Below, piece after piece: positions 33,891 to 42,306 of a DNA stretch of 54,180 nucleotides. The DNA is taken from contig RFZL01000013.1 of assembly GCA_009920665.1 (NCBI GenBank), positions 1 to 54,180 of the forward strand, in the 5' to 3' direction. Each line of letters opens with the position of its first letter. The stretch's first letter is position 1. The position numbers and the translations under genes were made by a program. The notes under the pieces were generated by a model. The model did not search any database, had not been told where the DNA came from, and saw only the letters and a program-made list of their open reading frames with translations. This stretch comes from Alphaproteobacteria bacterium. GTDB taxonomy: Bacteria; Pseudomonadota; Alphaproteobacteria; Puniceispirillales; Puniceispirillaceae.

Positions 33891-35078
33891 CTACTCCTTC
33901 AAGCCGGATGCGCGATGCAGCATCCAGTCAACGACAAAATTCACCGCGACGGTCAACAGCGCGATGGCGCCGGCCGCCATCAGCGGCAGCGAGGCTGTCA
34001 GCGGGCTGATCACGGCGAAATTGATGAATTGCGACAGGTCGCGGACCATCGTCCCCCAGTCGGCAAGCGGCGGCTGGATGCCGATTCCAAGGAAGGACAA
34101 CGAGGCGATGGTCAGGAAGACAAAGCAGAATCGCAGCCCGAATTCGGCCAGCAGCGGGGCAAAGGCGTTCGGTGTGATCTCGCTGAAGATCAGATAGGAC
34201 AGCTTTTCGCCGCGCAGTTTCGCCGCCTCGAAGAAATCCATCACCACGATGTTCATGCCGACGGCGCGCGCCAGCCTGAACACGCGGGTGGAATCAAGCA
34301 CCGCGATGATGACGATCATGAACAGGGTGACCATCGATTTCTGTGATCCGAACCAGGCCGTGGCGATGGTCATCAGCAACAGCGCGAAGATCAGCTGCGG
34401 GATCGACATCAGCATATCGACGATGCGCGACAGGACCTGATCAAGGACGCCGCCGATGGTGGCGGCCAGAAATCCGAGGCTGATGCCGATGAAGAAGGCC
34501 AGCAGGGTTGTGACGAAGGCAATGCCGACGGTGTTCTGCGCGCCATAGATGAGGCGCGAGAGAATGTCGCGTCCGATCTGGTCGGTGCCGAGGAAATGTG
34601 CCGGGTTGCCGCCCATTTCGGGATTGCCGCCGGGAAGGACATTGGCGTCCTTGAAAATCTCCGCCTGACCGTAGGGTGCGATGAAATCGGCGAAGATGGC
34701 GACAATGGCATAGATCAGGATCAGCAGGATCCCAAGCGCCGCTGTCACCGGCATCGAGCGGAACAGTTTTTTCGAGGCCCTGGTGCCAACATGGCGGCCG
34801 AGCTGCTGGAACAGGAAGCCGACAATGCCGAAACCGACGACACCATGCACCGCCCAGCGGAAGAAGGTCGCGCCGGGGTTCATGCCGGGGCCGAAATACA
34901 GAGCGATGCCCTGATAGAGGGTGACCAGGAGGAGGCTGTAACCGAAGGCGCCTGTCGGGGTGATATCGCGCAACCGCTCGATCGATCTGGCGCCACCAAT
35001 CTGCCGTCCACCGAAATACAGCGTCAGCGCGCCGGCGACGACAAGGGCCGACCAGTAGGAAAGTGGCAGGGTTGGCAT
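33891..35078 (-). CDS. Oligopeptide-type ABC permease (DppC-like) with N-terminal extension
   Basis: A 395-residue permease; DppC/OppC proteins normally have about 290-300. The first 105 residues add three hydrophobic segments (about 8-25, 44-62, 74-92) ahead of the usual OppC N-terminal region at SMPVTAALGILLILIYAIVA. The core contains NPAHFLGTDQIGRDILSRLIYGAQNT, which is the standard DppC hallmark, and the EAA loop EAAKLRGEKLSYLIFSE. ATG at 35078 has GGAG seven bases upstream. It is 10 bp after the DppB-like gene. Confidence 0.93.
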   Translation of the reverse strand: MPTLPLSYWSALVVAGALTLYFGGRQIGGARSIERLRDITPTGAFGYSLLLVTLYQGIALYFGPGMNPGATFFRWAVHGVVGFGIVGFLFQQLGRHVGTRASKKLFRSMPVTAALGILLILIYAIVAIFADFIAPYGQAEIFKDANVLPGGNPEMGGNPAHFLGTDQIGRDILSRLIYGAQNTVGIAFVTTLLAFFIGISLGFLAATIGGVLDQVLSRIVDMLMSIPQLIFALLLMTIATAWFGSQKSMVTLFMIVIIAVLDSTRVFRLARAVGMNIVVMDFFEAAKLRGEKLSYLIFSEITPNAFAPLLAEFGLRFCFVFLTIASLSFLGIGIQPPLADWGTMVRDLSQFINFAVISPLTASLPLMAAGAIALLTVAVNFVVDWMLHRASGLKE

Positions 35079-35088
35079 CACGCGTCTC

Positions 35089-36087
35089 CTATTTCGGCAG
35101 CCGCAGCCGCGGGTTGGAGAGGATCGACATGACGTCGGCGATCAGGTTCAACGAGATATAGGCCGCCGCGAAGACAAGGCAGCAGGCCTGCACCACCGGT
35201 ATGTCGCGGATTTTCACCGAATCAACGAATAGCTGACCAACCCCGGGATAGACGAACACCACCTCGACCACGACCACGCCGGTGATCAGATAGGCAAGAT
35301 TCAGCGCGATCACATTGATGATCGGCGCCAGCGCGTTCGGTAGCGCGTGCACGACGATGATGCGGAAAGGCGACAGGCCCTTGAGGCGCGCCATCTCGAT
35401 ATAGGGCGAGGCAAGCAGATTGATGATTGCCGCCCGCGTCATCCGCATCATATGCGCCGTCACCACCAGCGTCAGCGTCAAGGCCGGCAGCATCGTCTTC
35501 TCCAGCTTCTGGCCGAAATCCATGCCGTCATGAATGTTCGAGAGGGACGGGAACACCGGGCTGAGGACCGCCAGCAGCAGGATCAGGATATAGGCGACGA
35601 AGAATTCCGGGCTGGAGATCGAGGTCAGGGTGCTGACATTGGCGATGCGGTCGAAGATCGAATAGCGGTACAGCGCCGCCAGAACGCCGATGAGCAGTGA
35701 CAATGGCACGGCGATCGCCGCCGTGACGCCGGCAAGAAACAGCGTGTTGGCGAAGCGCGGGGCCAACTGGTCGGCAACAGTGCCGAAATTGGCGTCGGCC
35801 GTGGTGCCGGCATAGGACGAGAAATTGGCTTTCGCGAAACTGGTGCCGAAATCCCACTGCACCGCGCCGAGCAGCCAGTCGAAATAGCGGATATGGATCG
35901 GTTTATCGAGGCCGAGATCCTTGCGGATCGCGGCCACCGCCTCGGGCGTTGCCGATTGCCCGAGAAGTGCCTGCGCGAAATCGCCCGGCAGCATGTTGAC
36001 GGCGAGAAAAATAATCACCGACACCATGAACATGGTCAGCAGACCAAGCCCGAGGCGCTTGCCGATGATGGTGATTACATTGTTCAT
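35089..36087 (-). CDS. Oligopeptide-type ABC permease (DppB-like)
   Basis: A 332-residue inner-membrane permease. It begins KRLGLGLLTMFMVSVIIFLA and has the conserved FAQALLGQSATPEAVAAIRK with the DLGLDKPIHIRYFDWL periplasmic stretch of the OppB/DppB family, and the EAA loop YIEMARLKGLSPFRIIVVHA. The C-terminus has VFVYPGVGQLFVDSVKIRD. An upstream ATG at 36102 is possible; the one at 36087 has GAGG at close distance. It follows the binding-protein gene after a terminator-like hairpin. Confidence 0.95.
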   Translation of the reverse strand: MNNVITIIGKRLGLGLLTMFMVSVIIFLAVNMLPGDFAQALLGQSATPEAVAAIRKDLGLDKPIHIRYFDWLLGAVQWDFGTSFAKANFSSYAGTTADANFGTVADQLAPRFANTLFLAGVTAAIAVPLSLLIGVLAALYRYSIFDRIANVSTLTSISSPEFFVAYILILLLAVLSPVFPSLSNIHDGMDFGQKLEKTMLPALTLTLVVTAHMMRMTRAAIINLLASPYIEMARLKGLSPFRIIVVHALPNALAPIINVIALNLAYLITGVVVVEVVFVYPGVGQLFVDSVKIRDIPVVQACCLVFAAAYISLNLIADVMSILSNPRLRLPK

Positions 36088-36176
36088 CCCTGCCTCATGC
36101 ATCGCTCACGGTCATGGCCCCGGTTTTACGGGTGATCGCGAACAGACAAATGTCAGAATCAGTAAATAAAGGAAAA

Positions 36177-36198
36177 GGCGGGACCCGAAGGTCCCGCC
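36177..36198 (-). terminator. Terminator-like hairpin between binding-protein and permease genes
   Basis: On the minus strand GGCGGGACC-TTCG-GGTCCCGCC forms a 9 bp GC-rich stem closed by a UUCG tetraloop, followed by TTTTCCTTTATTT. This is a textbook intrinsic terminator 16 bp after the stop of the binding-protein gene, yet the permease genes follow at once. Partial read-through would set a high binding-protein to permease ratio. Confidence 0.9.
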
Positions 36199-36213
36199 GG
36201 GATGTATTCAGGA

Positions 36214-37761
36214 TCAGGCCGTCCACCAGCGCTTGCAGCTGCGCAGGTTGTCGAGCATCCAGAGATTGCCGGTCTTGCCGCTATGCTCGACACGGTTCGA
36301 TTTCGCGTCGACATAATTCTGGTACATCGGCACGACGGTGGCACCCTCGTCACGGCAGATGGACTGCATCTCGCGGTAGATTTCACTACGAAGCCCGGTG
36401 TCGAGCTGGGCGCGGCCCTCGAGAAGCAGCTTCTGGAAGCGCTCATTCTGCCAGCCGGTATCGTTCCACGGAACGCCGGACTCATAGGCGGTCGAGAACA
36501 TCCAGTCCTCGGTCGCGCGGCCGGACCAGTAGCAGGCACACCATGGCTTCTTCAGCCAGACATTCGACCAGTAACCGTCAGCCGGCTCCTGGACGATGTT
36601 GATGTTGATTCCCGCGCCATTGCCGGAGTTCTGATAGAGCTGACCGGCATCGACCGCACCGGCGAAGGCACCGTCGGACACGCTCAGATCAACGTTGAGC
36701 GAGGACAGGCCGGCTTCCTTCAGATAGAACTTGGCCTTGTCAGGGTCATACTCGGTCTGCTCGAGATCGGCGGCGTAATACTGGTTCGCCGGCCCGATCG
36801 GGTGGTCGTTGCCGACCGCACCGTGACCAAGCAGGATCTTGTCGACCATCTCCTGGCGGTTGACGGCGTATTTCAGCGCCCGGCGCACATTCACATCATC
36901 GAAGGGCGCGTTGCCGACCAGCATCGGGAAGGTGTTGTGCATGTTGCCCGTCACCTCGATGATGTCGATGTTGATGTAGGCGTTCAGCAGCTTCACCGAT
37001 TTGAAGTCAACCCGGTTGATGGCGTCGACCTGGCTTGTCATCAGCGCGTTGACACGGGCCGAGGCATCAGCGATGTAGATCTGCTCGACCTCGGCGAAAT
37101 AGCCGCGGTTGTCAGCATCCCAGTGATCCTCGAACTTGGTGACAAGCGCACGAACGCCGGGCTCGAACGAGACCACCTTGTAGGGGCCGGTTCCAATGCC
37201 ACCGGCGATCGCCTCGGCGATCTGGCCGGCCGGGAACATGCAGATATGATAGTCGGACACCAGATACGGGAAGTCGGCGCTGCCGGACTTCAGGACAAAC
37301 TGTACCTGATGGTCGGACAGCTTCTTCATCTCGGAGACCGCAGAGACGATCGGCTTGGCGGCCGACTTGGCGCCTTCCTCGACATGCATGTTCATCGACT
37401 CGATGACGTCATCGGCGCCGAAAGGCTTGCCATTGTGGAACGTCACACCCTTGCGCAGATTGAAGGTCCAGATCTTCGCGTCGGGCGATGCCTCCCAGCT
37501 TTCCGCCAGTTCGCCGACAAGCTCGCCAGCTGACGATACTTCGGTCAGCGTCTCGAACACACAGCCGGCGCCCATATTGATCATGAAACTGTCGGAATGG
37601 GTACGGCTGTCCCAGGTATCCGACGTGTTGCCGCCGGACATGCCGATGCGGTAGGTGCCGCCATGCTTTGGCGCGGCCATCGCCGGCATGCCGGTAACGG
37701 ACAGCGCGCCCGCGGCAGCGGCTGTCTTCAATGCGGTCCGTCTTGAAATGTTCAAAGTCAT
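36214..37761 (-). CDS. Oligopeptide-type ABC substrate-binding protein, Tat-exported
   Basis: A 515-residue SBP_bac_5 family protein. The N-terminus, NISRRTALKTAAAAGALSV, is a twin-arginine (SRRxxLK) export signal with likely cleavage after MAA near residue 30. The mature part has GGTYRIGMSGGNTSDTWDSR, WTFNLRKGVTFHNGKPFGAD and DVNVRRALKYAVNRQEMVDK, all standard family segments. These proteins bind peptides, opines, nickel or quaternary/guanidino compounds. GGAGGAGG precedes the ATG. First gene of the operon with the two permeases, ATPase, desaturase and isomerase; the ligand is likely the substrate of those enzymes. Confidence 0.95.
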   Translation of the reverse strand: MTLNISRRTALKTAAAAGALSVTGMPAMAAPKHGGTYRIGMSGGNTSDTWDSRTHSDSFMINMGAGCVFETLTEVSSAGELVGELAESWEASPDAKIWTFNLRKGVTFHNGKPFGADDVIESMNMHVEEGAKSAAKPIVSAVSEMKKLSDHQVQFVLKSGSADFPYLVSDYHICMFPAGQIAEAIAGGIGTGPYKVVSFEPGVRALVTKFEDHWDADNRGYFAEVEQIYIADASARVNALMTSQVDAINRVDFKSVKLLNAYINIDIIEVTGNMHNTFPMLVGNAPFDDVNVRRALKYAVNRQEMVDKILLGHGAVGNDHPIGPANQYYAADLEQTEYDPDKAKFYLKEAGLSSLNVDLSVSDGAFAGAVDAGQLYQNSGNGAGININIVQEPADGYWSNVWLKKPWCACYWSGRATEDWMFSTAYESGVPWNDTGWQNERFQKLLLEGRAQLDTGLRSEIYREMQSICRDEGATVVPMYQNYVDAKSNRVEHSGKTGNLWMLDNLRSCKRWWTA

Positions 37762-37827
37762 TTTTTCCTCCTCCTGCTTTGCCGGACACCGGCCTCAAGC
37801 TGGGATTGTCGTTGCACCATGAGACAA

Positions 37828-37857
37828 AAAGTATTCAGGATTCGCCAGTCAATGCAA
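37828..37857 (-). promoter_or_regulatory. Candidate promoter of the oligopeptide-type transporter operon
   Basis: On the minus strand TTGCAT (37852-37857) and TACTTT (37828-37833) are 18 bp apart; TTGACT (37847-37852) with TTTTGT 17 bp on is an alternative. Either would start transcription 50-60 bp before the binding-protein ATG. Confidence 0.35.
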
Positions 37858-37872
37858 GCGCTATTGCCATTG
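37850..37872. promoter_or_regulatory. Candidate operator overlapping the transporter promoter
   Basis: An interrupted dyad, CAATG at 37850-37854 and CATTG at 37868-37872, encloses an inner GCAA...TTGC dyad around AGCGCT. It covers the candidate -35 region of the binding-protein promoter. No regulator gene is adjacent, so the binding protein would be encoded elsewhere. Confidence 0.35.
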
Positions 37873-37973
37873 CATCGGCACTAAACTGGCCGGTATCTTG
37901 CAATTAGGATGATGCGCCGGAATCTGATGCTGCTGTCGTGAACACGGTCATGGCAGGTTGCGGTGCGCGCCTG

Positions 37974-38654
37974 TCATTCGGCGGAGGGCGCCGACGATGC
38001 ATTCCAGCTGGCTAGAATGGCGTCATGGCGAAGCAGCGCCTTGGTGTCGCGGCGCACGCCGATCCAGCGCAGATGGATCGAGTTGCGGACGATTTCCTCA
38101 TCGAGTGCCTTCAATTCGTCGGCAATCGGTGCCCAATGGAAGACCGCGTCAGAACTGGCCCGAAAGGCGGCTGGCCCGTCGGCGATGTCGGCCCAGTTGG
38201 CAAAGCTGGCGCGGCGATGGCCTTCGGCCAGCATCTCGAGGAACACTTTCGCTTCGACATCCTGCTGTTCGTAATCGGTCAGCACCTCATCCATGATGCC
38301 GCCGGCAAAACCGGCGCTTTGCTGATGGTCAAGGGTGCCGCGAACATGGAACTGCGCCGCCGCGAACAGCGCCATGTCGGCGACGGCGGCGCCGAAGATA
38401 TGCCAGCGCGCAATCCGCAGCGAGGTCAGGAAATCCTCGTTCGTGAACAGCTTCGGATATTGCATGCCGGCGCGCGCCTTGATGTAGGTATAGAGCGTCA
38501 CCTGCGAAACATAGGCGGCGTTTTTCGCCGTATGCTCAATCAATTGCCGGTAGGATTCGATGGGTGGCTGGCCAATGAATCCCAGCGTTCGAAAGACCGA
38601 TTTGAGCGTTTCCGGCAGAGGCATTTTTCTCGAAAACAGAAAAGTGGTTGTCAT
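37974..38654 (-). CDS. Conserved-looking hypothetical protein, 226 residues
   Basis: I do not recognise this family. It is soluble, mostly helical, with many His and Trp residues in the middle (RIARWHIFGAAVADMALFAA, AAQFHVRGTLDHQQS, FLEMLAEGHRRASFANWADI). No signal peptide or nucleotide-binding motif is seen. ATG at 38654 has AGGAG seven bases upstream. It is divergent from the DUF4212/symporter unit, 160 bp away, so a link to solute uptake is possible. Downstream lies the 212 bp control region of the peptide-type transporter. Confidence 0.7.
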   Translation of the reverse strand: MTTTFLFSRKMPLPETLKSVFRTLGFIGQPPIESYRQLIEHTAKNAAYVSQVTLYTYIKARAGMQYPKLFTNEDFLTSLRIARWHIFGAAVADMALFAAAQFHVRGTLDHQQSAGFAGGIMDEVLTDYEQQDVEAKVFLEMLAEGHRRASFANWADIADGPAAFRASSDAVFHWAPIADELKALDEEIVRNSIHLRWIGVRRDTKALLRHDAILASWNASSAPSAE

Positions 38655-38814
38655 TTTTGCACTCCTGAGTACCATCGGGGCGCAACGAAGTCGCGGTAAA
38701 AAACAATAACAGACCGTGATGGAAGGGGAGGCTTCGGGGCTGACATTCCTCAGCTGGTTCCGGAGCTAAGGTGCTACTCGCCGCGAGGCGGGTGCTTCAA
38801 CAGGAGGAATTTCC

Positions 38815-39072
38815 ATGTCAAACGAAGCAGCTGGTACGTCCAGCCATTGGGAGAAGTCCAAGCGCTTGCTGTTCATCACGCTGGCGATCTGGGCCTTCTT
38901 CTCTTTCGTCGTGCACTGGTTCGGTTCTGCCCTGAATGGTGCCGAGGGATCATTCCCCGGCGGCTATTTCATGGCTGGCCAGGGCTCGCAGATCGCCTTC
39001 GTCATTCTGATTTTCTGGTTCGTTTCGCGCCAGAACAGGCTTGATGACGAACATGGTGTTTCTGAGGAATAG
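38815..39072 (+). CDS. DUF4212 small subunit of sodium:solute symporter
   Basis: An 85-residue protein with two membrane helices (about 17-38 and 53-72) separated by FGSALNGAEGSFPGGYFMAG, ending in a polar tail. DUF4212 proteins are encoded immediately upstream of a sodium:solute symporter and are regarded as its small subunit. AGGAGG precedes the ATG. The symporter gene follows after 12 bp. Confidence 0.95.
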   Translation: MSNEAAGTSSHWEKSKRLLFITLAIWAFFSFVVHWFGSALNGAEGSFPGGYFMAGQGSQIAFVILIFWFVSRQNRLDDEHGVSEE

Positions 39073-39084
39073 GGGGAACTCACC

Positions 39085-40862
39085 ATGATGAAACTCGAAG
39101 GCGGATTCATTCAGAATCTCGGCCGGGTCTACGGAATCTATACACTGGGTTTCCTGGGCTTTGTCATTCTCATGGCCATTCTCGAACAGGCCGGCGTGGC
39201 ACCACGCTATATCGGCTATATGTTCGTTGGCTTCACAATTCTCATCTACGCGCTGATCGGCATCCTTTCGCGGACCATGCAGTCCAACGAATATTATGTT
39301 GCCGGCAGGCAGGTGCCAGCCGTCTTCAACGGGATGGCGACGGCGGCCGACTGGATGTCGGGTGCCTCGTTCATCGCGATGGCCGGTGGTATCTATCTGC
39401 GGGGTTATCCCTATATGGCGTTCCTCGTCGGCTGGACCGGCGGTTACGTTCTTGTGGCAAGCCTTCTGGCGCCCTATCTGCGCAAGTTCGGCTGCTACAC
39501 AGTGCCTGACTTCATCGGAACCCGCTATGGTGGCAACCTGGCGCGTTTCTGTGCGGTTGTCATTCTTGTGGTGGCGTCCTTCACCTATGTGACGGCGCAG
39601 ATCACCGGCACCGGCATCGTGGCCTCGCGCGCGCTCGACATTCCGTTCGAGGTTGGCGTCTGGTTCGGCCTTGCCGGCATTCTTGTATGTTCGATGCTTG
39701 GCGGTATGAAGGCTGTGACCTGGACCCAGGTGGCGCAATATATCGTGTTGATCATCGCCTATCTGTTGCCGGTCTTCTGGATGTCGAACAAGCTGGATTA
39801 CGGTTTGATTCCGCAATTCGCCCAGTTCGACGCTGTCCTGCCGAGGCGGCCGCCCAGGCGAAGGGTCTTGCCGCGCTCACTGTCGGCATCAATGACGCCA
39901 GCGACACGCTGATGGCAAAATGGAAGTTCCTGACCCTCGTGCTCTGCATGATGGCCGGTACAGCCTCGCTGCCGCACGTTCTGATGCGTTACTTCACGAC
40001 GCCGTCGGTGAAGGCAGCCCGCCAGTCAGTCGGCTGGTCGCTGATCTTCATCTTCCTTCTGTACTTCACGGCGCCCGCGCTGGCGACCTTCACCAAGCTG
40101 TCGATCCTGGATCCGAATCTGGCGACCGGCATCATTGGCTCGTCGATTGCCGAGGTGCAGGCGCTTGACTGGGTCCAGAACTGGTCCAGTGTCGGCTTTG
40201 TGAAAATCATCGATGGCAATGGTGACGGTCTTCTGCAGATCAACGAGTTCTTCATGAAGGGTGACATTGTGGTTCTGGCGACGCCGGAAATCGCCGGTCT
40301 TCCCTATGTGATCTCGGGCCTTGTGGCTGCCGGTGGCCTTGCTGCCGCCATGTCGACCGCTGACGGCCTGCTTCTGGCCATCGCCAACGCCCTGTCGCAC
40401 GATCTGTACTACAAGATCATCGACCCGAAGGCGGATACCAAGACACGTCTTGTCGTGGCGCGGATCCTGCTTCTCGCGGTTGGTGCAGCAGCGGCCTTCG
40501 TGGCGTCAGCCAAGCTCACCGGAATTCTCGGTGCGGTTGCCTGGGCGTTCTGTTTCGCGAACTCCGGTCTGTTCTTCCCGCTGGTCCTTGGTGTCTGGTG
40601 GAAGCGGGCCAACCGTGCCGGTGCGGTGGCAGGTATGATTGGCGGCTTTGCTGCCGGTGCCTGGTACCTCTACATGGTGCAGTTCGGTGGCATGGCCCCG
40701 TGGCTTGGTCTTGACGGTCTTCGCTTCGGCATGATCGGCATGCCTGTCAGCCTGGTGCTGATGGTTGTCGTATCGCTGATGACCGAGGAGCCGGACGAGG
40801 AAACCCAGAAAATGGTTGACGCGATCCGGGTACCAAGAGGCGAGACGGTTACCAACGCCTGA
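39085..40862 (+). pseudogene. Sodium:solute symporter (ActP/VC_2705-like), interrupted by a single frameshift
   Basis: The first frame runs 39085-39912 and gives the first 252 residues of a sodium:solute symporter (GRVYGIYTLGFLGFVILMAI, MATAADWMSGASFIAMAGG, TVPDFIGTRYGGNLARFCAV). After Leu at 39838-39840 similarity continues in the frame beginning at 39840 (AEAAAQAKGLAALTVGINDA then WKFLTLVLCMMAGTASLPHV) to the stop at 40862. One missing G, turning CTGGCCGAG into CTGCCGAG, explains it exactly. Both halves are otherwise undamaged, so this is either a very recent mutation or a base-calling error. The intact protein would have about 592 residues and carry acetate, pyruvate, amino acids or similar with sodium, together with DUF4212. 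Confidence 0.9.
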
Positions 40863-40879
40863 CGCCGGGTCCATGCGCC

Positions 40880-40907
40880 GCCATGGATGATGGGCCATGG
40901 ATGACGG
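40880..40907. repeat. Two-copy 14 bp tandem repeat
   Basis: GCCATGGATGATGG (40880-40893) is followed directly by GCCATGGATGACGG (40894-40907), one mismatch. It lies 17 bp after the symporter stop and before the terminator. Confidence 0.85.
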
Positions 40908-40918
40908 ATAAAATGTCG

Positions 40919-40952
40919 CGGAGCAGGGAGGCTTTCCTGCTCCGTTTCTTTT
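40919..40952 (+). terminator. Intrinsic terminator of the symporter transcript
   Basis: CGGAGCAGG and CCTGCTCCG pair over 9 bp with an 8-base loop, followed by TTTCTTTT. It lies 57 bp after the symporter stop codon and before the next gene's ribosome site. Confidence 0.88.
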
Positions 40953-40989
40953 CAGCATACTTTGTGCGGTTACAGGTTATCGGGGAACG

Positions 40990-41346
40990 ATGATGTTCGA
41001 AGGCATTCCAATCTGGGTCATCCTCATCGACTATGCGATGGGGCTGGTCATGTGGACGCTGGTTGGCCGGTTCGGGATGAGCCTGTTCGTCTCCGAACAA
41101 TCGGATTTCTTCTTCATGAAGGCCTTCGTGAAGATGACCGACCCGCTGATCAGGGCGATGAACAAACTGACGCCGGGCTTTCTTGTCGACAGGCTGCGCC
41201 CGCTTTATGTCGCCTGGTTCATCTTCATGATCCGCTTCTACATCATGCCGGTACTTCTCGGCTATGATGTGATGGGCATGCTGTCCTTCCCGCTCGAATC
41301 CGAGCTGGCGCATGTGATCTACGAATTCGGTCAGATATTCCGCTAG
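40990..41346 (+). CDS. Membrane protein of unknown function (YggT-like size)
   Basis: A 118-residue protein with two to three hydrophobic segments (about 8-30, 72-90, possibly 90-105) and a middle part ITD-like KMTDPLIRAMNKLTPGFLVD. This arrangement recalls YggT-family proteins, which also have a short amphipathic repeat before a second helix pair, but the match is loose. GGGGA lies just upstream; the second ATG at 40993 is better spaced from it. The glucokinase gene starts 9 bp after its stop, so they are co-transcribed. Confidence 0.7.
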   Translation: MMFEGIPIWVILIDYAMGLVMWTLVGRFGMSLFVSEQSDFFFMKAFVKMTDPLIRAMNKLTPGFLVDRLRPLYVAWFIFMIRFYIMPVLLGYDVMGMLSFPLESELAHVIYEFGQIFR

Positions 41347-41355
41347 AGGGTGATG

Positions 41356-42306
41356 ATGTCGCTTGTTGCTGTTGATGTTGGCGGCACCAATGTTCGTTTT
41401 GCGATGGCCGGCGCGGATGGCCTGTCGGCGCATCACAGCATGCTGTGTCGCGATTTTCCGACGCTCGAGGCGGCCTTCCTTGCCTATCAGGAACGGATCG
41501 AACAGCCAGTTACCGCGGCCAGCATCGCGGTGGCCGGGCCGGTGCAGTCCGAACATGTCACTGTCACCAACAATCACTGGCGTTTCGGCAAGCGCGACCT
41601 GATGCAGGCGCTGCGGCTGGACAGGCTGCTTGTCGTCAATGATTTCACGGCACAGGCGCTGGCGCAGAATGATCCGACGGCGCATGGCAATCTGCCGCTC
41701 CTCGAAGGCGACGGACAGGCGGCGGCACCGCTTCTGGTCATCGGCCCCGGGACCGGCCTCGGGGTGGCCGCGCTTGTACCTTCGCCGCTGGGTCCGGTGC
41801 CGCTGGAAGGCGAGGGCGGTCACGTCGGGTTCGCACCGCAGGATGATCTGGAGGCTGACCTGTTGCAGCGCTTGCAGGCCGAAATCCCGCATGTCTCTGC
41901 CGAGCATCTTGTCAGCGGCGGCGGGCTCGAGACGCTGTACCGGCTGTTGTCCGGCGGTGCCGAACTGCCGGCCCCGGAGATCGGCGCGGCGGCGCTGGCC
42001 GGCGATGTGACGGCGCGCCGGGCGGTGCATATGATGCTTGGCATTCTGGGAACGGTGATGGCCGACGCCATCCTGACGATCGGATGCTGGCGCGGGGCGG
42101 TCATCGCCGGCGGCATCGTCGCGCAGCTTCACGGTCTTGTCGCGGACAGCCCCTTTGCCGCACGCCTGCGCCATGGTGGCACGATGGGACACCTTCTTGC
42201 CGATCTGCCGGTCTGGCTGTCGGTTGACCCGCATGCCGGGCTGCGCGGGGCGGCGGCGGCGTTCGAGAATGCCAGCCTTGCCTCGCGTGTGATTGCCGCT
42301 GCCTAG
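41356..42306 (+). CDS. glk: Glucokinase
   Basis: A 316-residue glucokinase of the bacterial Glk group. The phosphate-binding DVGGTNVRFA is at residues 7-16, the substrate site at VNDFTAQALA, then VIGPGTGLGVAAL and the Glu/Gly pair in LEGEGGHVGFAP. The late VIAGGIVAQL is also typical. It makes glucose 6-phosphate for the ED operon encoded on the opposite strand. ATG at 41356 is chosen because GAGGG lies five bases before it; the frame has GTG and ATG just upstream. Its stop codon overlaps that of the MFS gene. Confidence 0.95.
   Translation: MSLVAVDVGGTNVRFAMAGADGLSAHHSMLCRDFPTLEAAFLAYQERIEQPVTAASIAVAGPVQSEHVTVTNNHWRFGKRDLMQALRLDRLLVVNDFTAQALAQNDPTAHGNLPLLEGDGQAAAPLLVIGPGTGLGVAALVPSPLGPVPLEGEGGHVGFAPQDDLEADLLQRLQAEIPHVSAEHLVSGGGLETLYRLLSGGAELPAPEIGAAALAGDVTARRAVHMMLGILGTVMADAILTIGCWRGAVIAGGIVAQLHGLVADSPFAARLRHGGTMGHLLADLPVWLSVDPHAGLRGAAAAFENASLASRVIAAA

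Noticed and set aside
39838-39845. Programmed frameshifting in the symporter gene
   Set aside because: There is no slippery heptamer, homopolymer or downstream stem at the shift point, and symporters of this family are not known to need one.
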